Assembly: GCA_024762655.1 (NCBI GenBank)
Contig: JANTHB010000035.1
Coordinates: forward strand, 1-35,734
Direction of reading: 5' to 3'
DNA length: 35,734 nt
Source: Bacteroidales bacterium
Lineage (GTDB): Bacteria > Bacteroidota > Bacteroidia > Bacteroidales > VadinHA17
The position numbers were made by a program, and so were the translations under genes. Shown one piece after another: positions 32,283 to 35,734 of the stretch (the stretch's first letter is position 1; the number at the start of each line of letters is the position of its first letter). The notes beneath the pieces are model-generated. The model saw nothing but the letters and a program-made list of their open reading frames with translations, was not told the origin of the DNA and ran no database searches.

Positions 32283-32401
32283 CTTAGCCCCTCTTTTCTT
32301 CTGCCGGGGGGATATATTGAGAAAAAAAGCACAACGAATCTTTTTATTTATTACATTTGATAGTTGCAATTCTTCCAGGCCCTCCTAAATCATTTGTTGC
32401 C

Positions 32402-34828
32402 ATGAAAAAAATAACCCTTCCTTTTTTCATTGTTATTGTTTTTTCCGTGCTTTCCTTCCCGCTATACAGTCAAACCGGTTATCCTGCACCCCATGAATAT
32501 TGCCTTTCCTGCCATCACGGTATTGCTCCCATCCGTGAGCATAGCAGCGATATGATGAAGGAGATCTATGCGTTAGGGGAAAAAGCAGGCGACCCCAACG
32601 GATGCATCGTTTGTCACGGAGGAAATCCCGCTGCCAGCAAACCATCACTTGCACACAAAGGTACCGTTGGTTATTTTATGAATCATGAGGGGCCGAAGGA
32701 ATACTATCCCGATCCGGGCAGCTCCTGGATCAATCAGAATACCTGTGCCATCTGCCATAAGGAGCAGGTGGCCTCCCAAATGAACTCCCTGATGATGACT
32801 GAGCAGGGCAAAATTCAGGGTACGTTATGGAGCTTCGGAGGTATGGAAGGATACGACCATAATATCGGGAACTATGTAACGGCCAACCCGGACGATCCCC
32901 ATGCCCGTCTGGGTACGGATATATACCGGGAATACATGCAGGCTCTGCATGATAAAAATCCCCGGGTTTATCCCTCTAAAATGAAAAAACTACCTCCTGC
33001 ACCAACGGCAGATGAGGTGGAAAATAATCCGCAACTGGCGGCATATACTTACCTGCGCCAGGAATGTCAACGATGCCATACGGGATCAAAAGGCAGAAAA
33101 AAAAGAGGAGACTACAGGGGTATAGGTTGTTCGGCATGCCATATCCCATATTCTAATAACGGTTTTTATGAAGGGGAGGATCCTGTTATCAAAAAGAACG
33201 AAGCAGGACATATGCTGGTGCATTCCATCCAGGCAGGAAGAGATGCCGCCGTCACCATTCACGGCAAACACTATACCGGCATTCCGGTTGAAACATGTAC
33301 CACATGCCACAACCGGGGCAAACGAATCGGGGTCTCTTACCAGGGGTTGATGGAAACAGAATATACCCCTACCTACGACCGGCATGGAAAAGGGCAACCC
33401 GGCCTGCATAGCAAGCATTACATGCACTTACAGGAAGATATTCATTATAAAAAAGGTATGCTGTGCCAGGATTGCCATACCTCCAACGATTTGCATGGGG
33501 ACGGTTTTCTGTCGGGCAGTACGTTGGCTCCCGTAGAGATCGAATGCCAGGATTGTCACGGTACTACAAAGAAATATCCCTGGGAATTGCCCCTGGGTTT
33601 CGGAGATGAGTTTGATACTTTGCCTGCTACAGGTAGTGGACGGGGTGTTGCAGAAAAGATACCGGAATATCTTGAAAAAGGTACGGTTTATAGTCCGAAG
33701 GATGGCTATTTGATAAGTGCACGTGGAAATCCACTGACCAACGTAATGCGTACGGGCGATTCGGTGCTGGTGCATCTGGCAAGCGGAAAAGATCTGTTTT
33801 TGGATCCTCTGAAAAAACTTACGGATAATAAAAAGCTCTCTGAAGAAGGCCGCGTAGCTATGAGCCAGGTGAATGAACATATGGAGCGTCTGGAATGTTA
33901 TACCTGCCATGCTACCTGGGCGCCTCAGTGTTACGGTTGTCATGTGAAAGTGGATTACAGTCGGGGGAAGAGGCATACCGACTGGCTGGCTGCGGCTTCC
34001 GACCATGACATCCACGGTCTCACCGGCGGTGCCCGGGGGGACCTGGAAAAATATATGGCCGATGGTGAGGTCACCGAAACGCGTAGCTATCTCCGTTGGG
34101 AAGATCCTCCCCTCTCGCAGAATGGCGAGGGAAGAGTTTCTCCTACTATCCCGGGTTGTCAGACCACTATCACGGTGATCGGAAAAGACGGCAATGCCCT
34201 GTTACAGAATCATATCTTTAAAATTCCCAATGCGGAGGGGGCAGGGGAGGAAGGACAACTGGGCATAGATATGTCTCCGGTGAATCCGCATACCATACAA
34301 AAGGAAGCTCGTCCTTGTGAGAGTTGCCATGATAATCCCGCAGCGCTGGGTTATGGAATAGGAGGAGGAAAATACATGGGAGATCCTTCGCAGGACCTTA
34401 TTGTAGACCTTATGACAGCCGGTAAAACAATCCTGCCGGAAAGGGTGACGGTACAGAAACCCGCCATTCCAAACCTGCATATGGACTGGTCCCGCTTCGT
34501 GGATGAGGAGGGTCATCAGTTACAGACGGTGGGGCATCATTTTACACTCTCCGGACCACTGGGTGCCGAAGCCCGTTCCGATCTGGACCGCCGGGGCGTT
34601 TGTCTGGCTTGTCATAAGACCATTCCCAATCGCGATCTTGCCGTATCCCTGATGCACCATACCGCTGAAGTGGCAGGAATAGACATTGATCCAAAGGCCC
34701 ACGCCGGCATCCTGCATAAGGTGATGCTGATAGGTGCCTGGGCGCAGGTGTTGCTGGGCCTGGTCGTTGGTCTGGGTGTGTTGTTCCTTGTTTATCGTTT
34801 CCGGATGAAAAAACGAGAGAAAAAATAA
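32402..34828 (+). CDS. Twelve-heme membrane-anchored c-type cytochrome
   Basis: An 808-residue exported protein. The start at 32402 (MKKITLPFFIVIVFSVLSFPLYSQ, a signal peptide) is used rather than the upstream ATG at 32357. I count twelve CxxCH sites: CLSCH, CIVCH, CAICH, CQRCH, CSACH, CTTCH, two CQDCH, CYTCH, CYGCH, CESCH and CLACH. The C-terminus has one TM anchor (VMLIGAWAQVLLGLVVGLGVLF) and a basic tail. The protein should sit in the periplasm on the inner membrane and carry electrons from the quinone side. No dedicated partner is visible. It is divergent from arsR 4, with palindromes on both sides. I do not recognise a named family. Confidence 0.93.
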   Translation: MKKITLPFFIVIVFSVLSFPLYSQTGYPAPHEYCLSCHHGIAPIREHSSDMMKEIYALGEKAGDPNGCIVCHGGNPAASKPSLAHKGTVGYFMNHEGPKEYYPDPGSSWINQNTCAICHKEQVASQMNSLMMTEQGKIQGTLWSFGGMEGYDHNIGNYVTANPDDPHARLGTDIYREYMQALHDKNPRVYPSKMKKLPPAPTADEVENNPQLAAYTYLRQECQRCHTGSKGRKKRGDYRGIGCSACHIPYSNNGFYEGEDPVIKKNEAGHMLVHSIQAGRDAAVTIHGKHYTGIPVETCTTCHNRGKRIGVSYQGLMETEYTPTYDRHGKGQPGLHSKHYMHLQEDIHYKKGMLCQDCHTSNDLHGDGFLSGSTLAPVEIECQDCHGTTKKYPWELPLGFGDEFDTLPATGSGRGVAEKIPEYLEKGTVYSPKDGYLISARGNPLTNVMRTGDSVLVHLASGKDLFLDPLKKLTDNKKLSEEGRVAMSQVNEHMERLECYTCHATWAPQCYGCHVKVDYSRGKRHTDWLAAASDHDIHGLTGGARGDLEKYMADGEVTETRSYLRWEDPPLSQNGEGRVSPTIPGCQTTITVIGKDGNALLQNHIFKIPNAEGAGEEGQLGIDMSPVNPHTIQKEARPCESCHDNPAALGYGIGGGKYMGDPSQDLIVDLMTAGKTILPERVTVQKPAIPNLHMDWSRFVDEEGHQLQTVGHHFTLSGPLGAEARSDLDRRGVCLACHKTIPNRDLAVSLMHHTAEVAGIDIDPKAHAGILHKVMLIGAWAQVLLGLVVGLGVLFLVYRFRMKKREKK

Positions 34829-34880
34829 TCTTACAATTTCTTTCATTAATTTATCCTGTAATTCGTGCATTCTAAATATG

Positions 34881-34901
34881 TCGTATGTTGCAAACATACG
34901 A
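34881..34901. promoter_or_regulatory. Palindrome copy 5, downstream of the cytochrome
   Basis: TCGTATGTT-GCA-AACATACGA with 9-bp perfect arms, 52 bp after the cytochrome stop. No T-run follows, so it is not a typical terminator. A copy on the far side of the gene either means looping between bound sites or that the motif is a dispersed repeat. Confidence 0.68.
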
Positions 34902-35113
34902 TATATCCGAATCAAAGGAATAAACAAAGGTGAAACTTTTGCAATCAGGGTGAAACAGTTATATCCCCAAACCCATCCGGAAAAATGTTTTGAGACGGGA
35001 GCTGAAGAAATACCTGCATTGAGAGCATTTTAGGATCGTTTGCGGGGAGCGGGTTGGAGACGGCATGGTACGGGTATCGTTATAGCGTACGAAATTCTGC
35101 CGCCAGAAGTGTG

Positions 35114-35506
35114 TTATTCCGTAATCTCTATCCGGTTCCCTTCCGGGTCAAGGATGACACTTTCATAATACCCGTCCCCGGTTACCCTGGGCTCTCCGGC
35201 AACGGTGTAACCGCTGGTCCTGAGCTGTTCGGTCAGCCGGTTTACTTTTTCCCGGCTTCCTGCTGACAGGGCAATGTGGATGAATCCTGCCGATACATCC
35301 GGATCGGGAGGGACGGGCTCATGATCGCTTTCCATGTGGATCAGCTCGATCTGCGTCCCCCGGCCCAAAGACAAAAAAAAGGAAGAAAACCCTTTGGACG
35401 GATTTTGATACAGTGGTCCTGCTTTCATCCCGAAGTATTTCGTGTAAAACAATTTCATTTTTTGCAGGTCCCGGCAGCGGAGGGCTATGTGGTGGATATA
35501 CATCAT
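35114..35506 (-). CDS. VOC / glyoxalase-family protein
   Basis: A 130-residue protein of the vicinal oxygen chelate fold: IHHIALRCRDLQKMKLFYTKYFGM at the start, GRGTQIELIHME in the first half, GFIHIALSAGS opening the second beta-alpha-beta-beta-beta unit, and YYESVILDPEGNRIEITE at the end, with Glu and His residues where metal ligands are expected. It is closest in appearance to lactoylglutathione-lyase-like proteins. The cysteine motif of the ArsI C-As lyase is not visible, so it should not be called ArsI. It is separated from the cytochrome by 285 bp. Confidence 0.85.
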   Translation of the reverse strand: MMYIHHIALRCRDLQKMKLFYTKYFGMKAGPLYQNPSKGFSSFFLSLGRGTQIELIHMESDHEPVPPDPDVSAGFIHIALSAGSREKVNRLTEQLRTSGYTVAGEPRVTGDGYYESVILDPEGNRIEITE

Positions 35507-35536
35507 GACAGCAAAAAGTCCGGGAAGATAATAGGG

Positions 35537-35734
35537 TTACTGAGCCGGTGTATCACGCTTTAGGCATTCGAAAAAGTCGGAAAGTATTTCATCCTTTTTA
35601 AAGTTTTCCCAAAGAATGATCTTTCGAGGGTTTTCCCGATGATCCTGCCACTGCCCTCCGGTATATTCCGGGCAGGGCAGGATACGTGATTCTGCCCAGG
35701 CAGGGTTTTTGACAATCGCTACGGCACAAACATC
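35537..35734 (-). CDS. C-terminal fragment of a gene cut by the right window edge
   Basis: The last 65 codons of a minus-strand gene, open from the edge to a TAA at 35537. It begins DVCAVAIVKNPAWAESRILP and includes NPRKIILWENFKKDEILSDFF. The pattern recalls the C-terminal end of nucleoside-hydrolase-like proteins, but the fragment is short and that is a tentative reading. It ends 31 bp before the VOC gene and could be in the same operon. Confidence 0.6.
   Translation of the reverse strand, partial: DVCAVAIVKNPAWAESRILPCPEYTGGQWQDHRENPRKIILWENFKKDEILSDFFECLKRDTPAQ

Noticed and set aside
34520-34927. Minus-strand reading frame of 135 codons at the end of the cytochrome
   Set aside because: It lies mostly antisense to the cytochrome and begins inside the fifth palindrome region; it has no protein-like pattern.
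35114-35506. ArsI C-As lyase
   Set aside because: The protein has the VOC fold but no cysteine motif near the C-terminus needed for trivalent organoarsenical binding.

Overview
The window looks like a chromosomal metal/metalloid-response island of a Bacteroidota bacterium, probably an anaerobic or facultative Bacteroidales-like lineage. This is inferred from the style of the proteins, AT-rich intergenic gaps, a promoter resembling the Bacteroidetes -33/-7 type, and the abundance of Fe-S, thiol and multiheme redox proteins. No rRNA, tRNA, IS element or CRISPR array was found. Almost all genes lie on the minus strand; the clear exceptions are one arsR cluster (16996-18160) and the multiheme cytochrome (32402-34828).

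Region 1 (1-8191): the 5' part of a chromate transporter runs off the left edge. Next come a ferredoxin-FNR fusion, a thioredoxin-fold protein, two SBF-type permeases interleaved with three UspA proteins, an outer-membrane beta-barrel, a NifX-like protein and an ArsR regulator. A palindrome AATTGCA-N6-TGCAATT lies before the beta-barrel operon and in degenerate form before this arsR.

Region 2 (8316-16806): an arsR-CDF-osmC-DGC operon that ends in a hairpin terminator; its osmC is frameshifted at the catalytic cysteine. Upstream is a long operon headed by an arsE-arsF-arsG module (reduction and efflux of aromatic arsenicals) and extended by an ArsP-like permease, a ProC-like dehydrogenase, a thioredoxin lipoprotein, a HesB-like Cys-Cys protein and a second ArsF. 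A ferredoxin follows. One 18-bp operator (TATCGCAAATNNACGATA type) occurs upstream of arsR, arsE and the ferredoxin, so these units look like one regulon.

Region 3 (16951-23414): a divergent arsR with its own palindrome, a heavily deleted flavin-oxidoreductase pseudogene, an orphan protein, a bidirectional terminator, an SPW membrane protein, a sigma-54 response regulator with a multi-TM histidine kinase, and a TetR regulator.

Region 4 (23526-28776): a TolC / ABC-2 permease / HlyD efflux set without an ATPase gene, then a tandem UspA protein and another beta-barrel.

Region 5 (28966-35734): a second, intact OsmC, an Acr3 arsenite exporter with its expected Cys and Glu, an iron-sulfur flavoprotein, thioredoxin-type ArsC and a fourth ArsR. 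Between this arsR and a divergent 12-heme cytochrome c lies an array of four near-identical palindromes spaced 74-75 bp, with a fifth copy after the cytochrome. A VOC protein and the C-terminal end of another gene close the window.

The best candidates for something new are the palindrome array linking arsR/arsC to a dodecaheme cytochrome, the extended arsEFG operon with its shared operator, and the duplicated UspA-SBF transporter cassette.
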